Assembly (NCBI GenBank): GCA_030549205.1
Contig: JAUKTV010000005.1
Location: forward strand, 806,001-870,000
DNA: 64,000 nucleotides
DNA from: Apiosordaria backusii
Lineage: Eukaryota; Ascomycota; Sordariomycetes; Sordariales; Lasiosphaeriaceae
Direction: 5' to 3'
Below the pieces are notes generated by a model. That model was not told the DNA's origin, did not search any database, and saw only the letters and a program-made list of their open reading frames with translations. This document shows, piece by piece, positions 44,718 through 56,894 of the stretch. Made by a program: the position numbers and the translations under genes. Numbering within the stretch: the stretch's first letter is position 1; each line of letters opens with the position of its first letter.

Positions 44718-47700
44718 TCAGTCAATCAAAACTGGCGACGCGGCTGAATCCCCGGGTCGGATTGCCTGCTGCCGTCCTCCCGGCCCGGGTCCAATGTTCG
44801 GGGTCCTTGGTCCCCTCGTCTCTTGCGGCCGTTTAGGCGTCGATCCTGACGCCTTCGCCTTCGCCTTCGCTTTCACCTTCGTAATGCGGCGCTCGTCCTT
44901 CACCTTCGTCGACGGCCGCGGCTGCTGTGCTTGCTGCTGTTAATGATTGCTTGTCAGTTGCTGTGGCTGGATAATCTTGAGATAATAAAACTTGGCTGAG
45001 CTGGATGGTGTCGGGGCATACGTTGTTGTCTGCTTTCGAGTTCCAGACTTCACGCTTGAAGTCCTCCTCGGCCAAGACATTGAGCCGGTGAACCATCGAA
45101 TGTAGATCCTTCCGCTCCCGCGTGACCAATTCCCCGGGTCGAATGTAGCCCGAAAGCATGGCTTCTGCAAATCGTGGGTTCCTAGAGCACTTTTGCAGAT
45201 TTTGCCGCTTGTCTCTCGCAGGCAGGTCGTCGTAACCGAATCCTTTCTCCCGCAACGCTTCTTCAACGCCTTGCACAACGGCATCTGGCGTATAGACAAC
45301 CGTTTCCCCCTCATCACAGAGCTTTTGGTAGGTTTGTCGCAGCTCTGAGAAGTCGGGCCTCGCTGGGTTGGCGACCGACGCTGAGGACCCCGGAGGAGGA
45401 ATAATCAACGATGGGCGAGCTTGCTGAGTAATAGAAGTTTGTTGAGGGGCAGGAGCTTGCTGGAGAGCTAGCTGAGAAACGGGAGATGCTGCCTGCTTCG
45501 GTAGCGCCGGATTTGGAGCAGCAGTATCGACTGGTTCCGTGTCAGATGGATTCACAATCGGATCCGGGCTTGCCTGCGGTGTGGTTAAGGGTGCTGCTGG
45601 TGATGGTAAGGCTTGTCCGTTAGCTGGGTCCGTCGCAAAAGACCCCGGGGCAAGGACGGGCTGCAGCTCCGAGTTTTCTAGTCTATAGTTCGGTGCTGGA
45701 GCTCCCCCGGGCGGAAAACTGGGGTGCCCCGAGCCTGCAATGTTAGAAGGGGTCATCTGAGGATTCTGCTGGTAAGAATACTGGGGAATAGGCATTGGAG
45801 TCGAACTCATGGTCGGCACCAAACCTGTGTTCTCCCTCAACTGCGGCAATATTGAAGCCTGAAAAAGGTTTGCTTGCGCACTTCGGAAGTCCGGGTTGGC
45901 CGTCCCCATTGTGTTTGGCTGGACGAGGCCCTGTAACGGAAACCCCATGGGAAACCGCAGCCTCTCAAGCCGAGCTCTCTCAACCTCGATTGCGTACGCT
46001 TTCGGGTCCCGGAGCCTCAAGAAGGCGAGCTCAACCTCCTTCTTCGCCTCCTCTTGGTCCTCCGGTGGAAGTTCATACGTCTCTTCCTTTTCAAAGGTCT
46101 CGGTAGACGTAACCTCACGGACCAGCAGCCCCACCTCATTGCTGTCAAGGAGAGCGTCAAGAACTGCATCTTGGCCATAGGCCTCTTGAAGATCCTCCTG
46201 GTCTACCGGTTGCGGCTTGACAAAGTACTCCTTGATGCGGGTGGCGTAAGGAACAGGGTTCTTCTTGTCGACGAGCCGGGACGCGAGCTGAGTCTTGAAG
46301 ACTGCACTCTTGTGAATCGTGGTCTCAAAGGTGCCACCGACCATTAGCCAGTAGACGTACACTGGCTTGGTCTGGCCCAGTCGGTATGCCCGACCGATAG
46401 CCTGCTGCTCGTCGGTCGGTGTGTACTTGAAATCAAGTATGACCACTCTGTTTGCCCCATAAATATTGAGCCCGACACCACCCGCCTTGGTGGAAATCAG
46501 ATACACGTCCGCCGCATCATCGCTGTTGAATCTTTTGATCGATGCTTGGCGTGTGTTGATTGGAGTCCTCCCATCAAGTCTCTGATACCGTATCTTCCTC
46601 CTGCTAAAGATGCTTTCCACGAAATCCATGGCCGGGATACTTTGGGTAAAAATAAGCGCTTTGTCGCCCAACTTGCGGAACTCCTCCAAGAGAAACATCA
46701 GTGCAATGATCTTGTTGGAGTGAGCGTCGTCATCGATGTCGCGGACGGTCGTCGGCGTTAGGAGGTTACTCAAGATGTCCTGGGGGAGCTCAATGTCATC
46801 TTCCTCGCCGGATTTTCCATTCTTGTGCCTCGCCGTTCCGTTCTTCTGGCTTTCTGCCACCGTCTTGAAAACCTTAGGGTGCGCCAGAACCAGCCCAAGT
46901 TTGGCGACCAAGCTCCACACCTGGGCCGACGATGACTGCAGCAGGCTCGATACCCTTGGAGAATTGATACAGTCTATGTACATTTCATAGAGTGTTTGTT
47001 GGAGCTCTGTCAACGGCAGCATGATTATGAACTCCTTCTTGGTGGGAAGCTCATTGCGGAGAACCTGAACATCCCTTCGATGAACCTTGGGGTTCACAGT
47101 CTCTTTCAGAATGTGAAGCAGTTTCCGCGCCTGCCTCTGCGCTGCAGAGTTACTGTCCGCATAGAGTCCCTCCTTGATTGGATTGCCGAATCTGGACCTG
47201 AACTCCTCAATGTCGGACAAGTAGCCTGGCGAAACCCAGTTTATCATGGCGTAGTAGTCCATGACATTGTTGGTCAGTGGTGACCCCGTCATGGCGATGC
47301 GGCTCTTGGTGCGAAACTTCGCGGTTGCCTGTGACCGCTTGGCTTTGGGGTTCTTCATAGCATGTGCCTCGTCACCAACGACGAGATTCGGGGCTTCCTG
47401 CAGAGTCTTCTCCAAATCTTCATCTTCGACCAGAGTGCAGAATAGCGGATAGCCGATGACAAGAACCCCGCCATCGGCAGCCCATTTGCGAATGATTGAT
47501 CTGCGATCACCTAGTGACATCGATGAGCTGACTTGGTAGAGTGGCCCTAGCGAGCCTCCTGGTGCCCACATATTCACCTCCTCCACCCAGTTGTCCACGA
47601 GTCCCGATGGACAGAGGATCAATGTCTTGGACTCCTGTAATCTCTTCGGGATCTGTTCACGAACCGAGGGGTCCTCGGATGCCGATGCCTCGGCGATGAT

Positions 47701-50516
47701 CACCAACAGAGTGATGACCTGCATTGTCTTGCCTAATCCCATGGTATGTGCAAGAAGACAGCCCTGACGGCTCACCACGACTTGATTCCACATGAAGCGC
47801 ACACCATCGATTTGATGGTCTTTGATCTTACTGCCAGTGTAGCTGTTGATGAAGATCAATGCATCCTCTTCTTCCTTTGTCTCGTTCACAATCAGACGCG
47901 CCATCTCGCTAGGCACAATCCCTTCGACCGCGATCTCTTCTTGTAACCGGCGACGGCGCCGGTCAAACTCTGCGAGCTGCTGCTGAGTTGTTACTCGCAG
48001 ATTCTTGGCATCCTGGTTAACCTTTTGCTTCCGTTTCCGCTTCTTCTTAGACAGCGGCACTTCTTCATCGGGTAACACTGCTTCATCTTCATCGGCGAGC
48101 CTGAGAGTGGCATCTGCCGGATCTTGGGATACCGCCTCTTGGGATGGGTCTTGGAACTCGGTTTCTGGGGCTGGCTCCTCAGACACTGCCTCTTGGCATG
48201 CTCTGTCTTGCGGGGCAGTCGTGTGTATCGCCGCCTCTTCGGGAGAAGGCACGGTTTTGGTGGGCGTTGCGGGTGCCAAAGACTTTGTGGGTGTGGTAGG
48301 TGCTAAAGACCTTCTGGAACCAAAAAGTGGCTTGTCGGTTCTGAACAGCACGAGTACCTTCTTCAAATGCTGGTAGAAGGCCCGGAACTTCCCAGTGTTA
48401 CCCTCAATCCTCCTCAGAGACAACTGTCGCAGCGTTACTCTGGTCAACCATGCTGTAGAGCAGGCCAGAAAAGAGTCGAACAGTTGACAGAGTATGAGTT
48501 GGATAGTCCCGGCTTTAGCGATCTCGCCATCGCTCTTGATCACTGGTAGCATGCACCTTTCCCATATCTCCTTATGCCCAAAAGGGCCGACCTCTTTAGC
48601 CAGTCTCTCCCTTTTCTCTTTCGTCCATTGGCAAAGGATAGCCACAAGAAGGCGCTCGGCATCGTTGGCTTTGACCCAGAACTGGACGCCCTTCTCGCCG
48701 ATTTTTTCAAGACTCGTTCGGTCATCAAAGCCCGGAAGCCCGTCAACTGGTAATAATAAGGGCAAATCCTCGATCACAATGACCTCTGGCGTGGAAGAGA
48801 TGGGGCGGTTGGGTGTTGTTGGTATAAGGGCCGGTTCGGATTTGATCTTTCTCGGCGTGGACTGAGCTATGCGAAGATCGCCGTCGGACTCATCTTGGTA
48901 CTCAGGAGAAGGATCAACTTCCACCAAGTTGTTGGAAATCATGACGTTGTCGTCCTTGTCGTCTAAGAAATCATCCATCTCAGACTCGCTGCCCAGATCC
49001 TCTTCATCATCAGCGAGATTTCGCTCCTTTTTGGGACGCGGTGTCGGCCGTGACAAGGCAGAAGGTTTCGGCGGGCATCTTGGACTCTCAAGCACACCAA
49101 GCAGCCAAGTCTGGTAGCACTTCTCAAACACGCTTTGCTCCAAGTAGTCGAGAGCCATCTCGTGGGGTTTCTCTTCGGACTTCCAGCGCTCCATTAGAAT
49201 CTGCTTTTCGAACTTGGGGACGCGTTTCTCGGCCTCGCCCCTCAGCTTCCTGACGGATTTGATGTACGCTTCACGGTTTGGATTACGCCTCGCATCCTCC
49301 CAAATCTTTCGGGCTCTGCGGTCGTGCTTGGGCTGCTGTTCAGCAGCCCACTGCGCTTCCAATTCCTCCACAGCGTTGGAGATAATCTCCTGGACTTGGT
49401 CTTGGCTCAAAACGGAAGCAGCCTCTTTCTCTTTGAGAGCCTTCAATTTCTCTCGCTCTTGTTCTTCTTGAAGCATTTCCTCCCAGGTTTCCGAATCCAT
49501 GCTCATCTCGTCATCGGACTGGCCAAATACCGGCAGCGGGGATTCTTCTTTTTGGTCCCGTGAAACTTCCAAAGTCCTATGTGGCCGGACGGAGAGGGAG
49601 TGGCGTTTCATGGCCCCCCAAACCTGTCTTCGGCGACCCGGAGGGATGTCCCTGTGCCCATATGAGAACTCCTTACTTTCGTCCACATTGTCTGGCAGCG
49701 TGGGGTCGAGTATCTCCTCCATGGTCAGGGAGCCAGGACCGAGCCAACCCGGGGGGCTTGGAACCTGAAGATCGTAGTTCGGCCCATAAAGGCATCTCCT
49801 TCCGTAGGGGCAAGCGCAGGTTGGGTATGGATAGGCTCTGAGGAGATCAAAGTAGGTGCTACCCTTCTCTTTTTCTGAGGTGGTCCTTCTGGGACTGTTG
49901 ATGGCTGTTCGGGTATGGCAGGGCTGTTGTTTCGTGCATCTGAAATGCTGTCGATATCCATCGCCTCAGACCCTGTGACATTGCAGTTCTCCGGTTCTCC
50001 ATGGGTGAAGTCATCCTGGCCTACAACCGGTAGATCCACAGCGGGTGACAGCGCCGGTGATAGCACACCCTGACCAAGAATGCCTACTCCGGAAGCTTCA
50101 AGTTGAGAATCGATCGCAGCCTGCACTGCCCGATCGAGGTCCAGGCCTGTTTGCTGGCGGTCTTCTCGCTTGATGGGCGCACTGTCATCATCGTCCTCCT
50201 CGTTTCGCTGACGCACATGGTCTCGATACCCACCACTAGACGCCCTGAGCTCATTGATAACGTGATTTAAGAATTGCCGGTGGGGCAGGCTCTTGACTCC
50301 CAAGGATTCCCACAACGTATCAAAGCCGAGCTCCTCTGTGACAGTTAAGAAACACCGGCCATCGACGCCATGCTCCTGAAGCTTCGCTTCAAGCGCGGCA
50401 AGGTTGAGGGGCCGCTTAGGGGGCCTCGCTTTCCATTGTCGATTCGAATGGCATAGCTCCTGAATCAGCCGGTCTTCGTCCCAGTGATAGGGGTCGTTTG
50501 ATCCGTCCCCTTCCAT
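44718..50516 (-). CDS. SAM-like domain plus SNF2 DNA translocase, ATRX/ARIP4-like (about 1914 aa), one apparent frameshift
   Basis: Two exons: 50516-44992 and 44936-44718, a 55-nt intron (weak donor GTTTTA, branch CTGAC, acceptor TTAACAG). Start is the ATG at 50516; GTG begins the open frame. Residues about 10-90 form a SAM-like domain (HWDEDRLIQELC to LPHRQFLNHVI). A basic RRVAPTLIS block follows. The SNF2 ATPase has motif I MGLGKT (Lys930), motif II DEAH (1049-1052) and a complete helicase C lobe (DGRTPINTRQ, STKAGGVGLN, QQAIGRAYRLGQ). The tail is disordered and basic. It should remodel or translocate on nuclear chromatin. The frame breaks once between 49800 and 49725, most simply at six G (49751-49756), where both frames meet at PGWLGPGSLTMEEILDP. 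The sum of 5744 nt becomes 5745 with one base. Confidence 0.88.
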
Positions 50517-52031
50517 GGTTACCACTGAGCTCTCTGGTTTTTTCGTAAGTCAGACTTTGCATTAAACCGTTTGTTGTCTTTGCCTGGAGGAAGCTGTGAG
50601 AGGATGAGGTCGCAGTCACGACGGCAGCCCGAAACAACTCGAAGGGTAAAGTCGAGGCAAGTTTTTCTTGAATGACCAGGTGACTAATGAGATTTACTTA
50701 CATGCATAATAGTGATGTTTGCCAGAGACTGTCGCTCACAAACTGGACCGAACGCGGCAACAATGCAAACAGAGAAGGAAATGAATGTAGTCGCTGGAGT
50801 CGGAGAAAACCGGATCGCTCTAAATTTCGAAACTCAAAAGTCGCTGGTGACCTGTTGTTCTCCTCCTATCTGGTGAGAAGAAGATGCGGATGATGAGGCG
50901 ACGAAGACGATGAATCTAGAGACTTTGTGAGCCGAGGTCGATTGAATGAAAGATATTTGTGGTGGCACGTACCGGGTAGCTTCGCGAGTCGGCTCTCCAA
51001 GCCCTCCACAGCAGGATCACGACTTAAATATCGATGGTGATACCACCGATGAAAAGTCGCGTGTTGGAGGTGAACGACGCGCGCAACGCGAAATCAGGGG
51101 TTTGGTGGCTGCTGAGATGTGACGGGAGGTCACGTTGATCGGCTCATTAACCCTGGCGGTAGGTATTCGTAAGTGAGGGTAGGTAACAAATTGGGTAATT
51201 ATCGTGATTGATGGCTGATTTGTGGGGTAGGTGGTCCGTGCCGTCAATGACTAGTGTAGAAGTATTTTTCCAGTATTTATTCGTAGTCAAATACACTGGG
51301 AGATCAAGGGACATGGGTTAATATACCAGGGTAAGTACACTGATATCTAGCACCGGAGTGAAACATCAAAAAAGAATGAACGTGCAGTAGGGGAAATGGT
51401 GGGGTCTTTGGTAGGCCGAGTGAGTCTGACAGCGGCAGGAATCGTGATAAGCTTCCGATAAGGGAGGGGTAGGGATTTACCCCGCCATATCTGGTGATGG
51501 ACTGGGAACTGGGGAGCCAGATCAGGGCATCTGTTTGCAAAAGATGAGATGAGCTGGGATCTGAAATTTGAAATGGCAAAAGAAACCCTTTGGCTGCTCT
51601 CGAGCAGAGGGCCTTTATAGTGTGTCAAATGCTGTTTCCAACTCCAAGTAGGCGAGTTGCTTTGGAGACTGCTCCGCGACTTTGTGAGGACCCACTTTCT
51701 CAAAGCACGCGCTGTTTGAGCAACCGCCGAACCTCGGGGGACCAACCACACCTTACATATCGTCTGCAGCGACTTGAACCAGGCAAGGGTTGGTTGATGT
51801 GTCTCGTAGTGTCTGTTTGTAGAGTAGCTGTTTGTACCTTGTATTTTTCATCCCAAAAAACGAGTAATTTCTTAAGTTTCCAGACGACCCATTATTTTGC
51901 AACTTGCTTTGTAAGCGCTTCAAACCTGCCCCTTACTCCTGCTGTTGCTTATGGTGCCATCGTGTACACTTCTGTCTGTCATCTATGAAGTTCCAGGCAA
52001 GCTAACATCGAGTATAGAACGCAATCATACA
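50517..52031. promoter_or_regulatory. Divergent intergenic region SNF2 / GSH2
   Basis: 1.5 kb between opposing start codons, so it contains both promoters. Several short open frames exist but show no family features. The stretch at 51780-52031 is the likely GSH2 core promoter and leader. Confidence 0.4.
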
Positions 52032-53732
52032 ATGGCTTCTCTCACAGGCCACTCCTACCCACCAGCGCTGGATGCAAGCCTGGAGAGGGACAGACTGTCT
52101 CAGACGATCAAGGATTGGTCAATCGCCAATGGGCTTGCCGTTCGTCCCCCTCCTGCATTTGTAGGCCAAAATCAGGACCCTGAGGGAATTCTGGCCATCA
52201 ATGCTCCTGTTACACTCTTCCCCAGCCCGTTCCCAAAAAGCTGTTTCGAAGAGGCCAAGGCAATCCAAACTAGCTACAATGAGCTGTATTCACGAATCAG
52301 CCAGGATGAGGAGTTCTTGGGCCGTCTCGTGCAGGAGTAAGCCGTCAACACCTCTGCTCGCTAAGCCGGTAATCTTTCCAGGCTGACCATATTAGGGTTG
52401 TTGGTGGCGATGAGTTCATTGCCAAGCTCTGGAATGTTCATCTCAGGGTGAAAGAGGAAGGTTATGTTCAGGTAAGTCACGGTGTAGTGCACATCCTGAC
52501 AATCGCTAAGAGCCATTTAGAATCTCTCTCTTGGTTTATTCCGGTCAGACTACATGGTCCACCAAGATGGCGCTCATCTCCAAATCAAGCAAGTAGAGTT
52601 CAACACGATAGCCTCTTCGTTCGGAGGTCTGTCTGCTCAGACCTCGCTGCTCCATCAGTAATTACTTCCCTGTGTCACGGACACCACGACAAATAACTGA
52701 CACTCTCCAAGGCACCTGGCACAAACTGAGTACCCCTTGTTAAACGAGCCCATCCCCGCAACCTCTCTCAACCTCCCCACCAACAACAGCGCCCAAGGTC
52801 TCGCCGCCGGTCTTCACGCTGCCTACCAAGCCTACGGCGAATCCACCCTCAGCCACCCAACCTGCGTCATCTTCCTCGTCCAAGACGGCGAGCGCAACAT
52901 CTTTGACCAGCGGCACCTCGAATACGCCCTTCAAAAGTCCTCCGTCCCCGTCTTCCGCCTCCCCTTCTCCCAAGTCCTCACCCACACCACCCTCGCCGAC
53001 ACCCCCTCCCGCCAGCTCCTCTACCACCTTCCTCACAACCCCTCCAAAATCTTTGAAGTAGCCGTCGCCTACCTCCGCGCCGGTTACGGTCCAGGGGACT
53101 ACCCCTCCCCCGAAGCCTGGGAAGCCCGCCACCGCATCGAGCGCTCCCTCGCCATCGCCTGTCCCACTATCTTGACTCAACTAGCAGGCATGAAGAAAGT
53201 CCAGCAGGTCCTCGCTACCCCTCCTACTCTTGCCTCTGGTCCTTCCACTCTAGGGAAGTTCGTTCCTGACCCGGCTAAATCCTCTGCGTTGTGGAATACC
53301 TTCACGAATATCTACCCCCTCGACGGCGAATCCGCTGCCGGTCAGGAAGCCCGTCGTTTGGCTACTGACCCGGTAGAGTGCCAGAAATACGTCATGAAGC
53401 CCCAGCGCGAGGGTGGCGGAAACAATTTCTATCGGGGGGCTATTCCAGAGCAGCTGAAGACGATTCCTGAGGAGCACTGGAATTCATTTATTCTGATGGA
53501 GCTTATTACGCCCCCTCCTCTGCAGAACACGATTTTGAGACAGGGGAAGCTGGAGCAGGGGGGTGTTATCTGCGAGTTGGGGGTGTATGGGACTTGTTTG
53601 TGGGATCAGAAGACGGGGGAGGTGAAGCACAATGAGGAGGCGGGGTATTTGCTGAGGACGAAGGGGAATCAGAGCGAGGAGGGGGGTGTGGCGGCGGGTT
53701 TTGGGTGTATGGATTCTATTGCTTTGGTGTAG
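52032..53732 (+). CDS. GSH2: Glutathione synthetase (512 aa)
   Basis: Exons 52032-52336, 52396-52471, 52521-52657 and 52712-53732; introns 59, 49 and 54 nt; total 1539 nt. Blocks of the eukaryotic GSH synthase family are present in order: LFPSPFPKSCFEEAK, LSLGLFRSDYM, IKQVEFNTIASSFGGLS, MKPQREGGGNNFYRG (glycine-rich ATP loop), ELGVYG and a C-terminal LLRTK with GVAAGFGCMDS, the Ala/Gly-rich substrate lid. It adds glycine to gamma-glutamylcysteine with ATP, in the cytosol. Codon use changes from C-ending in the first half to G-ending in the second. Confidence 0.95.
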
Positions 53733-54209
53733 ATGTTGACTGATTGATTTCAATGTAGAGAGCGGCCTTGGTTGTCTATATGGGATATGGTCAACTTTTG
53801 AGGTGTCGCGGGGGGGGGCAAGGTGTTGAGGGCGAGCGTGAAAAGTTGTATCTGGGCATATATACTGTCTGTTGATATCTACCTGTCTCATGGGCGATAA
53901 CATACGAGGGTAGGGGATCATTACAGTGAACTTTTGATTATTTTCCAAGTGCGAGGTACCTAAAAATGGAGAACGTAGGTGGCTTATTAGTTTTCCATAC
54001 ACGAAAGCACCTAGCATTTGGCGCTGATCGTCAAGTGGGGAGGAAACAAAAGGACCACACAACACTATCATTCAGAAAAACATCCAGTCACACCAAAGTA
54101 AGACGGTTGCAGTTGGATGACGATAACAACCTCATCCCGTCTTACTCTGCTTGTCCCGTCTTGTTTTGTTTTATCTACCATTCCTTTCTCGCCATACCAC
54201 AACGCCCAC
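53733..54209. other. GSH2 3' region and upstream sequence of the broken 2EXR gene
   Basis: 477 bp. Includes a G-run at about 53811-53818 and otherwise unremarkable sequence. No gene is seen. Confidence 0.4.
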
Positions 54210-55185
54210 ATGCCCCATCATTATAACCAAAGCCCTATCCACAACCTTGCACCCCTCCCCCCTCCTCCCCTCCGAACTCCGCGTCCACATCTGGCGCCTC
54301 ACCATTCAACCCCGGACCGTCGAAATCAACACTCAGCATCCACCCCGAACCGTCGAAATCAACATCTCCCGCCGCTGGAAATACCCCGACTTCCACAAGC
54401 CCTGCTCCCCCCCCATCCCCTCCGCCGGCACGCACGGCGTCAAAGAATAGGAAGAAGTCATCACCCTCAAAACCTTGACTCCCGTCCCCCCCGTCTTGCA
54501 AGCCTGCCATGAGTCCCGCTCCGAGCTCATCCGGAGCGGCTACACAACAGGCTACTCTGAGCTCACCCCCCTGGGCCAATTCCAAGGAGACGTCCCCCCT
54601 CCCTCTGAACAACGCCGATATGTATGGATAAACTGGGAAATCGACACCCTCAACATCGGCCAGGGGGGACACGACCAGGTTTTCACCTTAAAAGACTACG
54701 CGCCCATCGCTCCCCTTGTCAGAAAGCTAACGTTTGCAAGGGAGAACACGGACGAGGCGTACTACCACTTTGAGGCTCACGAGCTGCACGTATTTGAAAA
54801 CACCAAAAGGATTTACGTCGTTTGTCAGGATGGGTTTGGTGCGTGGTATGACGCCGCCGAGGTTCGGTTCTGGCCTTGCGGCGTGGAGAATGTGGTGGTG
54901 ATTGATGAGGGCTGGGCGCCGTGGTGCCCGACGAGGCTCCGGGCGGGTAATGGTAGGAGGGTTGAGGTGGGGCTGTTGGAGATGAAGTTGATGGTAGACA
55001 CCAGGCGGGACGAGGCGCGGCGGAGGCACCGGGAGGAGTTGTTTGAGGCGATGGTGGCTGAGATGATGTGGCCCTGGGAGCAGATGCGGGCTATGAGTGG
55101 ATTGCTGGAGTGGTTGGAACTGGATGAGGCGAATGGTGAAGAGGAGGCTGTGGAGGATGGGGATGGGAATACAAGCTGTGAGTGA
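54210..55185 (+). pseudogene. Decayed 2EXR-domain gene
   Basis: A single frame from about 54244 to 55185 reads as a 2EXR protein: PSPLLPSELRVHIWRLTI, PRTVEIN, TPVPPVLQACHESR, RRYVWINWEIDTLNIG, YVVCQDGFGAW, FWPCGVENV. It is interrupted by an in-frame TAG at 54448-54450. The frame has no ATG upstream of the 2EXR motif; the nearest plausible start (ATG 54210) is in another frame and would need one extra or two missing bases to join. A 33-bp in-frame tandem duplication (repeats at 54316-54331 and 54349-54364) doubles PRTVEIN. The combination fits a pseudogene, though multiple sequence errors cannot be excluded given the others in this window. Confidence 0.6.
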
Positions 55186-55292
55186 TATTGGTTGAGGAGG
55201 TAGATGGAAGTGTGGTGTCTGCGGAAACTAATACTTGATGCTTCTGTCTTTGCGGCTTTCTTCATTTCCTCTCTATAATGATGACTACAGAT

Positions 55293-56404
55293 TCATACAG
55301 ACCCAATTGGTTGATATCTGTAGCCCATAACAAGATCAGCCACTGTTCTAACTATATGAGAACCACTCCTACACAGAATCATAGTGTCGTCTTGCGCGAG
55401 TAGGGGTCTATACGCCGGATCATATGAGCGGTCGGAACGATTGCGCCCCTCACAAAAACAGTCAAACGCCCCTGCCTTCCAGAACATCTCCATCATCTCC
55501 TTGTTGTCCATCATTTCCTTAAACAGCGCCCCCAACCTCTTATTCTCCTCGTTCACATATTCACCCAAATCTGCCAACCTCAGCATCTTTCTCTCCGCTT
55601 CTTCCCCAACGGTCCCATCAACAAGCGTCACATTCTCCACCCCACAAGGCCATTTCCGCCCCAGCAGAAAATGCCATTCTCTAAACCTATCAGTGCAGAC
55701 AATGTATATCTCCTTTACGTTTCTGAACACCCCCAATGCCTCCAAAACGAAGACTGAAGCTCGTGTCTTGAATTGAAGCTTCCCCACTTGATGCGCCATG
55801 GCCGTAAATCTCGAGGTACTCGAGAACTCCGTTGACCCAGTATCCAAGATATCAACCTCCCAGTTGATGTAAATGTACCTCTCTTTATCTTCTGTTCCTT
55901 TCTCTTCCTCCTTTCCCCCTTCCCTCTTCTCTTGCTCCCGTTTCATTCCGTCCTCTTCACCCTTAGCATGACCTTCACCCTTATCCTCTCCCTCATCCTC
56001 TCCCTCATCCTCTCCCTCATCCTCTCCCTCATCCTCCCAAACCACCTCCACTCTCTCCCTCTCCGCCTTCTCCGCCCTCAGTCTATTTTCTTCCCGCAAG
56101 GCAGGGATAATCTCTCTGCACCCCCTCTGATAGATCTTGAGACCTATCTCTCGGGATTCGTGACAGACGTGCAACAGAGCTGGGAGGGGTGTCAACCCCG
56201 TGATCAAAACCGGGGGGTTGTCCAATATGGTTCTTTCAAGGGGTGTTTGGGTCGGTAGCGGATGTCGATTTTGACTGTGCGAGGGTCTGCGGTGGAGAAG
56301 CGCCATATTTCAGAGCGGAGTTCGTAGGGAAGGAAGGGGAACGGGTGGAAGGTTTGTGGTGATGATGCGGGGGCTGGGGCTGGGGATGGGGCTGGGATTG
56401 ACAT
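55293..56404 (-). CDS. 2EXR-domain protein with EDEG repeat (about 370 aa), one apparent frameshift
   Basis: Starts at the ATG at 56404 with MSIPAPSPAPAPASS and the signature TFHPFPFLPYELRSEIWRF, DPRTVKIDIRY. The frame then hits a stop at 56204-56206; the overlapping next frame carries PPVLITGLTPLPALLHVCHE and the whole rest of the protein to 55293. The switch falls on a run of six G on the plus strand (56212-56217). The length of 1112 nt becomes 1113 with one base. Other family blocks are YIYINWEVDILDTG, EIYIVCTDRFREW and KWPCGVENV. A 12-bp repeat (55985-56032) encodes an acidic EDEG stretch. No signal peptide or membrane segment. Role unknown. Confidence 0.8.
55985..56032. repeat. 12-bp coding tandem repeat, 4 units
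   Basis: Four perfect copies of CCTCTCCCTCAT (plus-strand reading), in frame within the minus-strand 2EXR gene, coding for repeated E-D-E-G. Confidence 0.9.
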
Positions 56405-56894
56405 TCTGGCTAGGTGGCCGGGGAGGGGATGAGTTTACGGGGGGCTCCAAGTGAGGTAGGTTTAAGGGGAGAGGGTTGGGGGTTTTTGTTTGAGGGTATA
56501 AGTATGGTGTGATGGAAGGGAGGGAGAATGAGAAATGGTGGTTAGGCTTTGAAAGCGGGGATATGTAGGTAGAGGGGTGTTGACAGGTGGGCGGACAGTG
56601 ATTGGAGACGGGACTATGCAACTGTGTGACACCTACCTACCTTATGCATGTGTCTCTAGCATTGAGGGGCTTTTAGGCTTCCACTCAGTCAAACAGCACC
56701 GACAACTCTCTGCATTTTACATTCTACGTATGATACCAGCCAAGCAGCAATTCGTAATTGTAAGAAACTCGTGAACACACACTTGCTTCATCCTTTGTCT
56801 TAAGGCTTGGATACACAATCCACTCTCTCCCTGTCTTTCAATTCACCACCAAGAATTACCTACACTCTGCTCCAATGAACAGCCAAACACAAAA
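56405..56894. promoter_or_regulatory. Divergent promoter between two 2EXR genes
   Basis: 490 bp between opposing start codons of the second and third cluster members. G-rich on the left half. No other feature is recognised. Confidence 0.5.

Noticed and set aside
49722..49725. Two separate genes meeting at 49722/49725
   Set aside because: The second frame is coherent protein upstream of its first ATG, and the SAM + SNF2 order in one protein is typical of this fungal family.
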